Positions 41,001-54,300 of a DNA stretch of 64,000 bases are shown in pieces. The position numbers were made by a program, and so were the translations under genes. Numbering within the stretch: position 1 is the stretch's first letter; the number at the start of each line of letters is the position of its first letter. Location of the stretch: contig JAOTON010001079.1 in NCBI GenBank assembly GCA_034440635.1, positions 124,001 to 188,000 of the forward strand, read 5' to 3'. Source of the DNA: Lepas anatifera (lineage: Eukaryota; Arthropoda; Thecostraca; Lepadidae). The notes under the pieces are model-generated. The model searched no databases. It had not been told where the DNA came from and saw only the letters and a list, made by a program, of their open reading frames with translations.

Positions 41001-44000
41001 TTTGGGTGCTGTGCTAAGTCAGGTGCACCAAGAGGGTGAGCGTGTGGTGTCGTTTGCCTCGGCGACCTTGTCCGCAGCACAGCGCAAGTACAGTGTGACA
41101 GAGCGGGAAGCGCTGGCCGCACGCTGGGCAGTGGAACACTGGCACCGGTACCTGTTTGGTCAGCACTTCAAACTGCGGACCGACCACCAGGCTCTACAGT
41201 CTCTGCTGACCTCCAAGGGCATTGGCCGTGCAGGTATGAGACTGTCTCGTTGGGCCGTCCGACTGATGGCCTACACATTCACCGTCGAGTACGTGAGTGG
41301 CGTCAAGAACGTTGCGGATGGGCTGTCTCGTCTCCCAGCTTCTGTTTCAGTCCCTTCGGACGACGAACAGCTGATGGTGGCAGCTGTCACCGACCGCGTG
41401 GAGCGCAAGACGGCAGTAACACGTGAAGACATCCGCGCAGGTCTGGGAGATGACCCAACCATGTGTCTTCTCACTGATCAGGTGACCGCAGGTTGGCCGG
41501 CTCGGTTTTCAGGGTGCAGGCCAGAACTCCGGCCGTTCTACAGGTTCCGGCAGGAGCTAACAGTGGCGGAAGGTCTCATTTTCAGGGGCGAGCGGCTAGT
41601 CGTGCCTGCAGCCCTGCGACTCCGGCTGTTAACCCAGGCCCATGATGGTCATCAAGGCATGGTCCGAACCAAGCAGCGCCTGAGAGAACTATTCTGGTGG
41701 CCACATATGGACGCGGAAGTGGAGGCGACTGTTCGTGAATGCACTGTGTGTGATGCATGCGATAAGTCGTCTAAGACTCGCAATGCACCCTTGAACCCAG
41801 TGCCCTACCCTGATGCCCCATGGAGTAAGGTGGGCATTGACTTTATAGGGCCACTTGAGGGAGGAGGACTCCATAGAAGATTTGCTGTTGTGATGATTGA
41901 TTATCACTCTAAGTGGCCTGAAGTTGGTTTCTGCTCACACCCATCTACACAGGCTGTGATAGACTTCATCGAGTCAGTAGCGTGTCGGGAGGGTTATCCT
42001 GAGGAGCTCGTCTCGGATAACGGCACAGCTTTCACCTCGCACCACTTCGCAGAGTATCTGTGCGATGTGGGTATCAAACACATTAAAGTAACACTCTATC
42101 ACCCAAGGGGGCTGGGGCTGTTGAACGATTCAACCGAGTGTTGAAAGGAGCGCTTCAGTCAGCAAGCCAGCAGAGTCGTGATTGGATGTTGTGTGTTCGC
42201 CAGTTCCTAATGTCCTACCGGACGACACCTCACGCCACCACAGGCCGGAGCCCAGCTGAGCTGCTGCGGGGGAGGAAACTCCGGACACCACTGCGAGTAT
42301 CGGCGGGTCAGAGTCAGTTGGTGAGCCAAGGAGGACCAGAGGTGAGAAAACATGTCGAAAAGAAACAAGGGAAGCAAAAGAAGTATTGGGATCAGAAATT
42401 TGGGGCTAAACAAGTCACGTTCAAGCCAGGAGATTGGGTTCGGTACAGGCTGATGCCAGTTCCCCGTAAAGGCCAATCCAGGTTTTCTGAGCCACTGCAG
42501 ATCAAGGACTGTCGCGGACCAGTTACATATGAGCTGTCAGACGGAACCCTCGTTCATGTGGAGCGCATGACTCGTGCTCTCGCTCATGGCGCATTCCCTA
42601 CAGGAGCTGATTCGAGGTGCGCTGAGCCAGCTGGTGCAGGTCGGCTTGGGGGCGGCAACAGAGATCTGCTAGTCTCCTCTCCTCTGCTGGATGCGGCGAC
42701 CTGCGAGGACAGGCGCCAGGCGCCTTTCTCTGGTGGCCGGACATCACAAACATCACAGCAGGAGGTACCCAAGTCTGGTGGTAGTGGTTCATCATCCACA
42801 CCACCAACTCGTGAAGCGCGGGACCTGTCGCCTGGTGATGCTGCGTCAGTGCCGCAGGACCAGGCGGGTTCTTTGAGTGGGACGCCTCAGTGTGTTGAGA
42901 GCTCTAGACTGCGTAGGTCTAAGAGGTCCATCCAGAAACCAAAGAGACTCATTGAAGAGTGATCCTATGTGCTGCCATGTTGGCATTCATGTTTGTTCTT
43001 GCTGGCATGGTTGATAATTATTTGCATTGATTAGCAGGCATTGTTTGCTTTTGTGCCAGCTAGCATTGCTGGCCATCATGCATAGTTCCTTTGTATTTCA
43101 TTCTAGTTGCATTGCTGGTCATGGAAGATGTTATGTTGCCTCCGTTCATTCTCGATTTTGAAGGGAGGGAGAATGTAGTGTTCTGAAGGATTATAATTTA
43201 GTGTTGTTCCTTCAATTTAGAGTTTGAGTAGCACTTGGCGCCAGATTCAATTGTGGCGTTTTTGTGACTTTCATATTTGGCGCCTTTTTGCGATTGTGGC
43301 GCCACCCTTTCACTGCAAGCTGTTGTCAGATGTTTGCCTCTTTTGTTCAGTCAGTCTTGGCCTAGATTTCACCATGTGAATACATCAGAGCAAGTTGCTC
43401 CTTGGTTCTGCTGGAGATGGGACTGGAAGAGTTGGAGGCTTGAGCTGCAGACACTACAGTATACATCCATGCCCGTGATATTTTCCGATTCTATTAGCAT
43501 GTTGTGACAACACATCAAGAACAGGGCATCGTTATAGCATAGTGCTAATTTATGCTACTGTTACTGTGGAACTTGACCAACCTACAGTATGTTGATTGCA
43601 AGATACCTTTACTTAAAGGTACGTTCAAGAGGTATTCCTCCACGCCCGAGTGACGTCACATGAGCGTGGAGGAATTCCCTCACCATTGAGCCGTGTGTTA
43701 AACTGCTGCTAATGGCACTTCCCGCTTACGAATTTGTGAGAATCCCAAATGCAATGAATAATCATTTTATTTTCCTTGTGCCCTTTTTTTGCAAAAATTT
43801 GAATATTTAATCATTAAATTTTCCCATGCTATATGCTACGATGTGTGACGTCACATCCGGTGGTCTGCGCTCGCTGTTGGAGGGGGACTGTGTTGATTGA
43901 GCCTGAGGACAGCGGCGTAACTTTTCGCACTGGATGCATAAGTACGATACTAATACGTGTAATTCCGCTAACGCACCTGAATTATTGCCCATCGCGTCCT

Positions 44001-45550
44001 GTGTACGCCCAGCCTTGGATCATGCTACCGTTTGGCTTCATTAAACTACAAAAAATACTTTACCTAGGGCGGTGCAGTACTTCTCGAGACACCACTACAC
44101 GAGCCGAACCTGTGGCCGTCAAGTGCCTTTTTAAGCCATAAAGGGGCTCATTATTTCTGTGGCTCGACAAATATTTCAGTTATCTATTGTGTTAGCGTGT
44201 GTGTTGGTGCGAGTCGATGAATATAACAAAAGACTTCGGCCAATATAAGGTTTTATCCTGTGGTTGTTCGATTGTAATAAATACACAAATACATAGGCTC
44301 CGCTCCGCTAGCCGTTTTAAACACGTTTTGACACATTTTCCTACAGCCCGTTGCGAGAGGAAAGGGCCTGTTAACCAAGTTTCAAAGGCAAAATGCCCTG
44401 ATTGAATAGAACTCAGCATATTACTACAGCTAAGGCGCTATTATTGCCTTTTCAAGTGGAAAAATTTCATTACTGACCCACTGCTACCACTCATAACAAT
44501 GAACGATTCCTATATAAACTGCCATTTATGCAGATTAATTAAACCATCATCTATAATCTATCATGATGGGACTAAACAATGACTATTCATGCAGTATGAC
44601 AACAAAAGAGCTGCGAACCACACAGGTAAGCGTGCTCTAATTACACACAAAATCGTGCTTTGAGAACCTATGGAGAGGTCTATAGCAAAAAGACGGATAT
44701 TTGTAGCGAAATTGCTGTATTAACGCAAACTGCCGCCCTAGCGCAAAACCAGAGTAATTCCAGCCAGAACGTTTCACACAATAACAGGTAAGGGATATTA
44801 ATTCGTTGCAAGCAACACAAATAGATCTTTTATGTTTCCGTAGCACCAGTGTTAGATAAACAAGGATGCTAAAGTGAATGTGGGACCTTTCGTAGGATCT
44901 CGTTCGGACTTCCTGCACAAGAAGATATTGGGGGTCGGAGCTTTGTACTGTATTACAGTCCTTCGTCAGCGATGATCGTTCGGAATATAAGGGGGATAAA
45001 AAGACACTTTTATCTTTTATCCCCCTTATATTCCGAACGATCATTGCTGACGAAGCACTGTAATACAGTACGAAAGCTTCGACCCTCACGCTCCGACCCC
45101 CAATATCTTCTAGTGGAGGAAGTCCGAACGAGATCCTACGAAAATCGACTCCACAGTATGGCATTTGTGGGACCTTTATTCTGGCGTTTAACGGAGGATG
45201 CAATGTGATTGAGCATACTTAAGAAACACTCTGATAGATATCTTATTTGTCTACGAACTCATCAGCAGTGAAATAACTGAGAATTAGTGTTAGAAAAGGT
45301 AAAATAATAGTAATAAAGCGGAATCGCCAGCGCCGAAAGCCCCCTAACCGTGAGGGCCTGTGTGTCGGGCGGCTTAGAATGTCTGCATTTCAAGTGGTGC
45401 GTTCCTGAAGCACGGCTGCGCTGTAAAATGTAAGCTTGGGGAGAAACCTACTATCAGACAGGACATTTTTGGTACGCTCTACACAACTGAAGCTGAGTTC
45501 AACTCCCATGGTATTGCAAAAGTCCCGCTAAGTTGTCCAAAAGTAGTCCA

Positions 45551-45621
<71 letters not shown>

Positions 45622-48600
45622 AGCTACCAATTTATTAGAAGGAGATCACCACCGCAACATAATGAGCTACAGCTAAATGATCTGCACCAGTAACTGCAAT
45701 ATTCCTTTAACACGCGCCCCTCAGGGGGCGAAATTCGCCCCTCCTGGTTTTCGCATGATAACGCAAAAACGAGGAGACACAGAGCAACGAAACTTACAGT
45801 GCCTTATCCCTGATCGATTTTACGCGTCTGATCAAAATTTCTAGGTCAGGTCATCTCAGGTCAAGGAGATATTCAAGGTCAAGCAGCCCGACCTCAAAAC
45901 CTAAAATCACGAGTTTGAAGCGGCGCCTACGAAACATCTGCCAACCGATCAACTTGAAACTTTCACAATATGATGAGGTCATTAGAGTCTACAAATCTGT
46001 TATCTCGGAATTTTGATCCTGTGGACCTGAGGTGGGGTCAATTTTTTGGTCACCACATTATAAGTCTACGATGAAAAATTAAAAGGGCTGGTTTTCAGTA
46101 AAAACTGGATAGATAAAGCTGAAAACCGTCAAACCGTGTATTCTTACAACGATCTTAACCATAAAGTTGAGTTTTTGATCATCTGACCTCTCAAATGTTA
46201 TGTTAGGTCACAGGAGCATACAGTGATGGTTTTGCCAATAACTTCTCACTGAATTGAGATAAAGCTCCTATTTTGCGTGCATTGTGCTAATATTGTCACG
46301 GGGGTCGATTGATATGCAACATGACCATACCAGGTCACCCTGTGACCCTGACCTAGCTCGAGGCCAGGTCATTTTCACAATTTGACCTAGCGAGGTCATA
46401 CTATACATCATTCGATTCGCCACGATGAGAGGAATCCAATGATGCATACATATTGCTCTAGCTTTGCTGAGTAAATATATAGAGGGGGAAACGTACACTG
46501 CCCTGTTGTAAGCCAGTGGAACCTTCTTTGATCTATGCTGACCTCAATATTGACCTGACATAAAAATACTTCGTATAAGTTTTTCGTCTCGTCAAGAGCT
46601 TTTCAACGCCGTCCATAATTTTATTTAGCTTTCCCGGGAAAGAAGATACAGAGGGGGAGGGGCGAAAAACGGCCCCTCTACAGGGGCGCGTCATGCCAGG
46701 GACCGCAGCAGGGCGCGTGTTAATATACCAGTGATATGAAGTGAACTGATTCCTCCACTGCAAATGCCCAAGAACAACTTCAGGCGTATGAAGGAAGTCC
46801 TATATTCGTCTTTGTAGGACCTTTTTCAGCGACAAATATTTCTAAGACATAAAAAGACAAAAAATGCACATCTGGGCATAACAGGCTATGTATCGCCCTT
46901 AGGGGGCTAGCAAAACACTCGAACTCGGTAGTTTTCAGTGTTAAGGATGGGTAAAGGGATTTTCTTGCGGCGTTATGATGTCACAACATGGCGGGTTGTA
47001 GCCAGGGCTGTGCTGTTATCAGCGCAAGCTGAATTAGTACAATTTGTCATTTATGAAATGTGCTGATGTACCATGTGCTCTGTGATAGACTACTACAGAT
47101 AGATAGACATACAGGACTATCTAAGCCTTATGAGGTCTGGCCTTAGCTGATGTGAACACCTCAGTAGAGTCCTGCAACTACTGTCCACCCCCAAACTAGC
47201 AATCTGAGTTTAGCATACATACTCCATGCTTCGTCAAAGCCTTCTGACCACCTTTACCAGTTAATTTTTTACGTGAAAATATGCAGTCTATGAATGTGAG
47301 AGGGAGTGATATTCTAGCCAGTAGTGTGTAGAAACTGGAAACGCCATGTGATACCGGAAGCGAACAACAATGCGAAAACTGTAACAAGCACACGCCACAA
47401 ACATATATAAGCCCTGGTGTTTGTTGCGGTGCGCCCCCCCTCCTGGTGCTTAGTGCGAGAGTAAACACCGCTTTGGACCCGCTCAACGATGCCACCGTGC
47501 TGGTCGCTGGATTGATGGGTCGAGTGCGGCCACTTGTTTTAGTCCTGGAGCTCGTCTGAGGACGGGGGCTGTGACAGTGACAGCGTTGATGAGGGTAGTG
47601 ATTAGACCCTCAACCCTGCTCCCCGCGGGGCGGACATAGGCCCCCGCCGAGCGGCAGCTGCGCGGTGTCGTTTGGGGGAAGGGGTCATGTCGGCTGCCTC
47701 ATTCCTTATCAAACCTCATCTTCGTAAATCATCACGTATTGTTTTATGGCGTTATAGTTTTATTTTCGAGATTCTGAGTATGTTTTCTATGCCCAATGTG
47801 GGTGTAAGAAGTCCCTCCGTCGCAAAACAAGTGTGTGGGCTCCACTGTCAAATACAGAAATGGCACCTGTGAGCAATGGCTTGTCTAGTTGAGACATGCA
47901 GAATCAGTTCAAATATGTCTGAAGATAATATGCATTTTACTGTTGGAACATAGCATAAATGTGGTATCACATGGCATGCAGGCCTACAGTACCAACTCCT
48001 AAATTCATACATTATGACCATATGTATGCCGCTCAACAAAATTAGGAACATAAATAAAACCTAATTAGAATCACACGGAGCATATGTGAAGAAAAAGAAA
48101 ATCATACATCTTATACACAGAAACACAATCCTCAGATATGCAACTCACAACCCGCAAAATAGGACAGTTCTCTTAGCCGGCACAATGGCCGACACCTCGG
48201 ATCCTTCAGCTCCTACTATTAGAGTTCCATGCAGGTTTGTGATACCTGCACACAATGCAGCAACGCTATCGTTCACCGAAAATTAAGAGAGAAACACCTA
48301 AATCTTTCAGATTCTGAAGTTCATCCTCATGCGGCCTATCACTCGCTCCACATGGCTCCTTGCCCTTAAAGGGAATGTGGCAACTTTATAACGTGATTTT
48401 AACTGAGATAGCCAAGTTGTAAAGCAAGTCGGAAAACCCGGTACTCAATATATCATTTGTCTTGGAACTCGATATTTCCGTAGAAAAAAGCTAAAACCTA
48501 CCTGCAATGTACCCCTCATGTACCCCTAGCAGCAGGCCAGTTGTCATGGCTGTTGGTGTGACGACATATGCTGACGTCACGGTGAGCATCAGCCAATCGA

Positions 48601-51328
48601 AGCCCTTGGAGCGTTTCGAGTATGGTAGTGGTTGCTATCATCACTGTTGGGGTTTTTGGGCGCACCGACAGCTGGGTCATATGGCGCCCATAACATAAAT
48701 GAAGTACTGTGAGGGCTGCAACAGGTCAGGTGCTAATAAAAAGGAGGTTTATACCTAAAAAGTACTAACCCTGTGGTGTTACCAATTGTGTGTGTCTTCT
48801 ACATAAATGAAGTGAGAAAAAAACTACGAGGGTGAATAAATGACATTGAATGCGATACTCTTTAAAAAGCTGATATTGTTGCCACATCGACTGACGGCGA
48901 CTCACCAATAAGGGACTCGAGTGAAAAATCTGCTGGGAAGTGAGCCCTCCTCTCAATCTCAAAGTCCCGGCAGTCAGTGAGAACATGCTTAACAGAGAGG
49001 TGTTCCCCACATCGTGGGCACTCCGGTGGCTTCTCTCCTCTCAGAAGGAACGAGTGAGTGGAGTGTGTGTGTCCTATACGCAATCTGGCTAAAACAACCT
49101 TGTCCGTTCTGCACCTGGCATTGGCAGATCATGACATAATCGACAGGCAGATATTTATTTCTTTTCCTACAGGAGTATTTTAAAAAATCAAAATTTTGAG
49201 CTTATTGTACCTACATCTTTATGAGAAATCATGAGCGGTTTCATTATTTTCGGCTAAATGTACGCCTATTTACACTAAATTCCAGGATTCGACCAAGGTG
49301 CCACATTCCCTTTAAAAGTAACCGAGACATCTCAACCTCTGCGGTGCTCCTCTGACTCCATCATTAAAAGAATGCAGGTGCAGTCACACCTACACCACAC
49401 ATCCAAATCAGCTGCCATACTAAAACCACGGAGAACAAGCACCAAATCACATTATTCTAGCATTCCCACAAGATTCGAACACATGGTTACGTGCTTGCAC
49501 GATAACCGTCCACCCCAGACCTCGGACACAGGTGATGATCTCAGCTACAGTGAGATTCCTGTGAGCACCCTGAACGCGGTGAGACGGTGCTTGCAGCTGT
49601 CTCATGTTTTCTTAAGCAGCTCAGAGTTGTTGACATTTTCGTTAATACCTAAGTGCAATCCAGGATGAGTATGACAATTTGGAGTTTTGGATATCTGAAG
49701 CATAGAAGCAGATTTGCCATCAACGTCTCCTTGCCGGGATGCACTATCAGTATCTTGCAAAGATGTGTCATGCTTTCTAGACGCTATTTGGAAAAGGCGG
49801 AACTTGTGCCCTGGGTATGCCAAATCAGTACACCAGGTACGGGTGAGTCAGTACCAACTCCAAAGTCATGATGTTCGTGTCATATTAGGAATGTTGTTAC
49901 CACCCGCTTCAGAGTAGCTTGGAATTTTCAAATTAAAAAAATCACTCCAAGGTAGTGGATGAGGGTAGGCCCGTAAGTTTCTGGAAGCGAAAAACCCTTA
50001 AATCCCCTGTCCCTTTAATTCGGCATTTTCAATGGTATTTCCGGCCAAAAGTGGGGACCGGCCCTACCACTTCCCAAGAGTGGGGACCTTCAGGGCCCCC
50101 GGTGCCGACGCCCCTGACACTGCGGGTACAACCAAATGAGAACAACTAGATAGTTTGGTGGGAACTAAATACTGAAGACACATCCAAGACTGAAAATGGT
50201 TTAATTTTCACCGTCACTAACCGCTTGAGTTCTCCACAGTATCGAAACTGTTCAACGGAAATCGGATCCAGTGATAAATTCCGGTCACGCTCATCCGTCA
50301 GCTTACCTCAGCCACCTGACTCTGTCATTGACAGACATGCCGGATCTCTCCAGTCATGTGACTGTCATTGGGAAACATGCCGGAACTCTTCAGTCGCGTG
50401 AGTGTTCAGTATTCCCTGGGACTTGTCTCTTCTCTTGCTGAGGTTTCACGACGAAGGGGCAACAGCCGTCAATAAATCTGCAACCAATAGCGTCAGAGTG
50501 TCAAAAGCAGATATTCAATCTCCGACTTCCATGCGTTTCGGGCTGTACTTTAAGCGCGCATGGTGGAACCTAGCAGGTAACACGTTATACACTAGGTTTA
50601 CGTCACCTGATCAAAATTATGACCGTCAAGCTTGAATATTTCGTACAAACATAAACACATCGTACAAATCAGGTCTAGGACTATCGCTATTCAAGTAATA
50701 CTTTGTTAGTGAGGGATCATTAAATAGTTAGTATGTCGTTCACCATTCCCGCCATGTGGGACAATGGGCCAATGCGTACTAGAAATAGCGTACAACAAAG
50801 GATTCACATATCCGTTTGCTGTACGAGTACCTCCGCCATACCACTCGAGTTGCGACGTCGGAGGCTGCAGAATGTCACCCTGAGAGAGGCCAAACCAGGA
50901 TAAGGCACATAGGTTTTAAATCAAAACCAGACACTAAAATAGTTTCGATCACAATTAAACAAACATACACTAAGTATATTTTTACAAGTCCTAAATTCAT
51001 GTGACACCAAATGCATTACAATTTTGCATGGCATAACACTCTACATAAATATGGATATTTGCAACTCCTACGCAAACAGGATTGTAAATCATCCCGCTTC
51101 CTACGAACCCCGGGTCAACCATCTCAGTGGAATTGGGTGCGCCAAGAGAATTCAGAGCCACTCCGACCCATAACCTCAAGTTTCCCCGAGAAACCAAACA
51201 AACCCATTTAAACGCCACAATCATAAGGATTAACAGTCAGACTCAAATATATAATTTGTCAGGTCACGTGACACGGGACTAGACTGTCTTGGGGTTTATT
51301 TCGAACACCTCCGGCGCCGTTAGTATGG

Positions 51329-51367
<39 letters not shown>

Positions 51368-54300
51368 AATATACTTGATGGACAAAAATAGCAATTCAAA
51401 TCCATCTCTAGGTACAAAACAGCACAAATTCTCTCGCTAATTCAATCCATCTGATGGAACGTCCGTTTGGACATGCAATCCATGACACAGTTTGCAGAGT
51501 GCCTGCCAACTTCTGCTTGATGAGACACAGCGGGGAGCGTATTGAACAGCGCGAGTACTTACCCAGCGTCATTGGTTGCGATTCATCGCCATCTTGAAGC
51601 ACACAGACACACGTCGAAGCACCTGATACTGAACACCGCTACCAGGCCAGCGACGAATAGCCCCGCACGTCCTCAACAAACAAAGCACATTCCAACGCGC
51701 GACTATCACAGACCATTGAAGTGAACACTACAGTAACGTCATCGAGCGAAAGACTTCGGCGTCGCGAGAGAGATGACCACTGCGCGCAAACAGCGAAGGC
51801 ATCCAGGGGCGTAGCCAGGATTTCCCTCAGGGGGAGCGGGGCGGCGCCCCGAAAAGGGCCCCTGTGACAGCGCCAAAAGGGTCCTGATGGGTAAAAAGTG
51901 CCCAGCTTGTTACAGAATCGCGTCCTCAGGGGGGGGGGCGGCTGTCCCTGCCGCCCCCCTTGGCTATGCCCCTGATGGCATCGCACGTAGCCGTCAGCTC
52001 GCGGGGGAGGTCATCAACAAAAGTAAAACGGTAGATGCAGCGAATCTACCACCACGCATCGCCGAAGTTTCCGAAAAGCAATCGTAAGCCCTCATGCTTT
52101 CCATGAAGGGCGGATGCCCTTCTCGTAAGTTTGAGTGGCAGTGGGCGGAAGGTTTAAAGGGAATGTGGCACCTTGGTGCAACTCCAGACTGTGGTGGTTT
52201 TAGGGTCAATCAAGTGTTGAAAATAGTGGATTTGACCTTATTTCGGCTGAAAATGGCTAATAAGCCTAATATTTGGTTTCCCCTCTGTTAGCAATAAAAA
52301 GTCTATAAATCAACGTGGTGTCAAATCGACACATGACCTGGTACCAATTTGTGGTTGCTGGAACGTGTCTGACTTGCGTCAAAAATGAAAACGGATGCAA
52401 ATGAAGCGCTTTCAGCTAAAACAAGTTACCATGAGGATGTTAAGTGATATTGATCAGCTTGTTCTATTTTTCTTGATATATCAAAATATATCTGAGGCAT
52501 CAAATTAGTCAAAAAAAGCAGATTATATGCATTTATAACCGACAGTACCAGTCATGTTTAGCACGAAGGTTTAAAGATGTCCGCACTAAACAATTATTCA
52601 ACACCCCACGCGCAGCGGGGCTTGGGCATGACATCACTTCATTAGATTGTTTAATGTCACGTGACCGGACCGGGGCGGACGGGGTCGGTAGAGAGCGAAC
52701 TTTGACCTTTTTATCTGCGAATGGTGAGTTCTGGGGTAAGTGAAAGTTCAATGAAGTGGTTCCTGGCTACGCTCTATCACATGGCTATCTCAGTTCAACA
52801 CCCATTAAGAAGGTGCCACATTCCCTTTAACTGAGGGGTAGGGCAAGGTGACGGCGGCAATGACTAGCTGTAGTTGGGGGGGGTAGTAGAGACAATGACT
52901 AGCCTTGGCGAACACCCTCTAACCCAAGAAACTATAGGTGCTAGGAAATGCAGTAGGAACCACTAGAAATATTGTCATCGGTGCAATCGAAGTTGCTTTC
53001 GTCATTATTCTTTGACGTCATTACTGAGATCACCGGATATTAATTTCATTTCATTAGGGCCACTCCCAACAGGCACCCTTGCCCAAGTACAGGGAATATT
53101 GGCGGGGGTGGTTAAGGATCCTCTCCACCAGGTCAGATCGGACACGGAAGGCGGTTTCCCGTCGTGGGGATTGAACTCACGTTAATCCATGATATCCGAT
53201 CTGAAGACTGGCAACGAAACCACTTGACCACCCGTCCCCTAGCTGATACAATTTCTAAAACGAGGCGGATTCAGATAGCCTTGATTGTTTCAGGGACTGG
53301 TATAACTAGTGGCTGTAAACTGTACATGGTGCATGCTCGACAATGCAGACCCAGAGACTGCAGAAGATGGATTAACTTCGCCGCGCGGGTATAATCTCGG
53401 GTGGACGACAGTTTGACCAAATCAGCGACGTGAGCACGGGGTTAGAATAGTAGCAGGCAGCGCAGCATTACATACATCTCTGTTTGAGCACACTGGAAAC
53501 AGATTCGAATGCCAGGAGAGCCTCACGTGTCTGTGAACACACGAGCATCCAGACATTCAGTGCAATGGGCAGCAGAGGCGGCATTTGCAAACGTCTATGA
53601 TTTGAACGGAGGCGGGCATGAAACCGTTTTATCTTCGGCTGTGACCACTTTTAATGAGATACCAACAAGCGTCCGACCATCGATGTTTTCAAAGCCAGAT
53701 CGAAGCGACACATTCTAGAGCAACAGTGGAAGGAGCGATAGTGACTTACTGACAGCGTCCGAGGCGAGTTCATATTATCCTTGGCCGTCGACAAGCGAGG
53801 AGTCTTCGCCCGACGACGGCCAAGGACCGAGACGTTGCCTTTGCCTCATCCCACGCTCTTTACCTCTTAACTCTTTCCGTGTCTTAGCTTTTTTGGGCTT
53901 TTGTTTTATGTTTAAGGCGTTTTAGTTTCGGGACTTCTGTGTCTTTTGTCTTTTTGGGATGTGATCGTCTTAGATTTTAGCTTCTTTGGATTTTTTCGAC
54001 GAAGCGCTTTTAGCGCTTTTACCGTATTCTGTCTTATCATCTTTTTAAGTCGGAAACCTCTTGGATGCAATATTTGTTGCTGATGATGGAGCAAAACAGC
54101 GATCGCTGCAAGATGATTCAACCTCGACGGACCCACAACAGATATAGGAGTGTGCAACCAAAGCTATTCCACATGCATGGATATGGAGGCGCCAGCGATG
54201 GACGAATAATCGAAACAAGAGCGAGAGCGAAGGGGTCCGCACGAGGCATCAAATTTGCCAATTCTAAAAAAGAGAATAATCGATAAAGTACAGGATAGGA

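Larger units (their letters stand above)
38486..43458 (+). mobile_element. Ty3/gypsy LTR retrotransposon, nearly complete, recent
   Basis: 4.97-kb element: LTR, primer site, gag, protease, reverse transcriptase, RNase H, integrase, purine tract, LTR. The order RT-RNaseH-integrase is that of Ty3/gypsy. The LTRs are both 285 bp with TG...CA ends, and I see one difference (A at 38615, C at 43303), so the insertion is young. Flanks GTATG/GTATA are a 5-bp target duplication with one change. The coding region is open but shifts frame three times, each in the same direction and at or beside a G run (near 39025, 39840, 42108). It sits antisense in an intron of the BTB zinc-finger gene. Confidence 0.95.
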
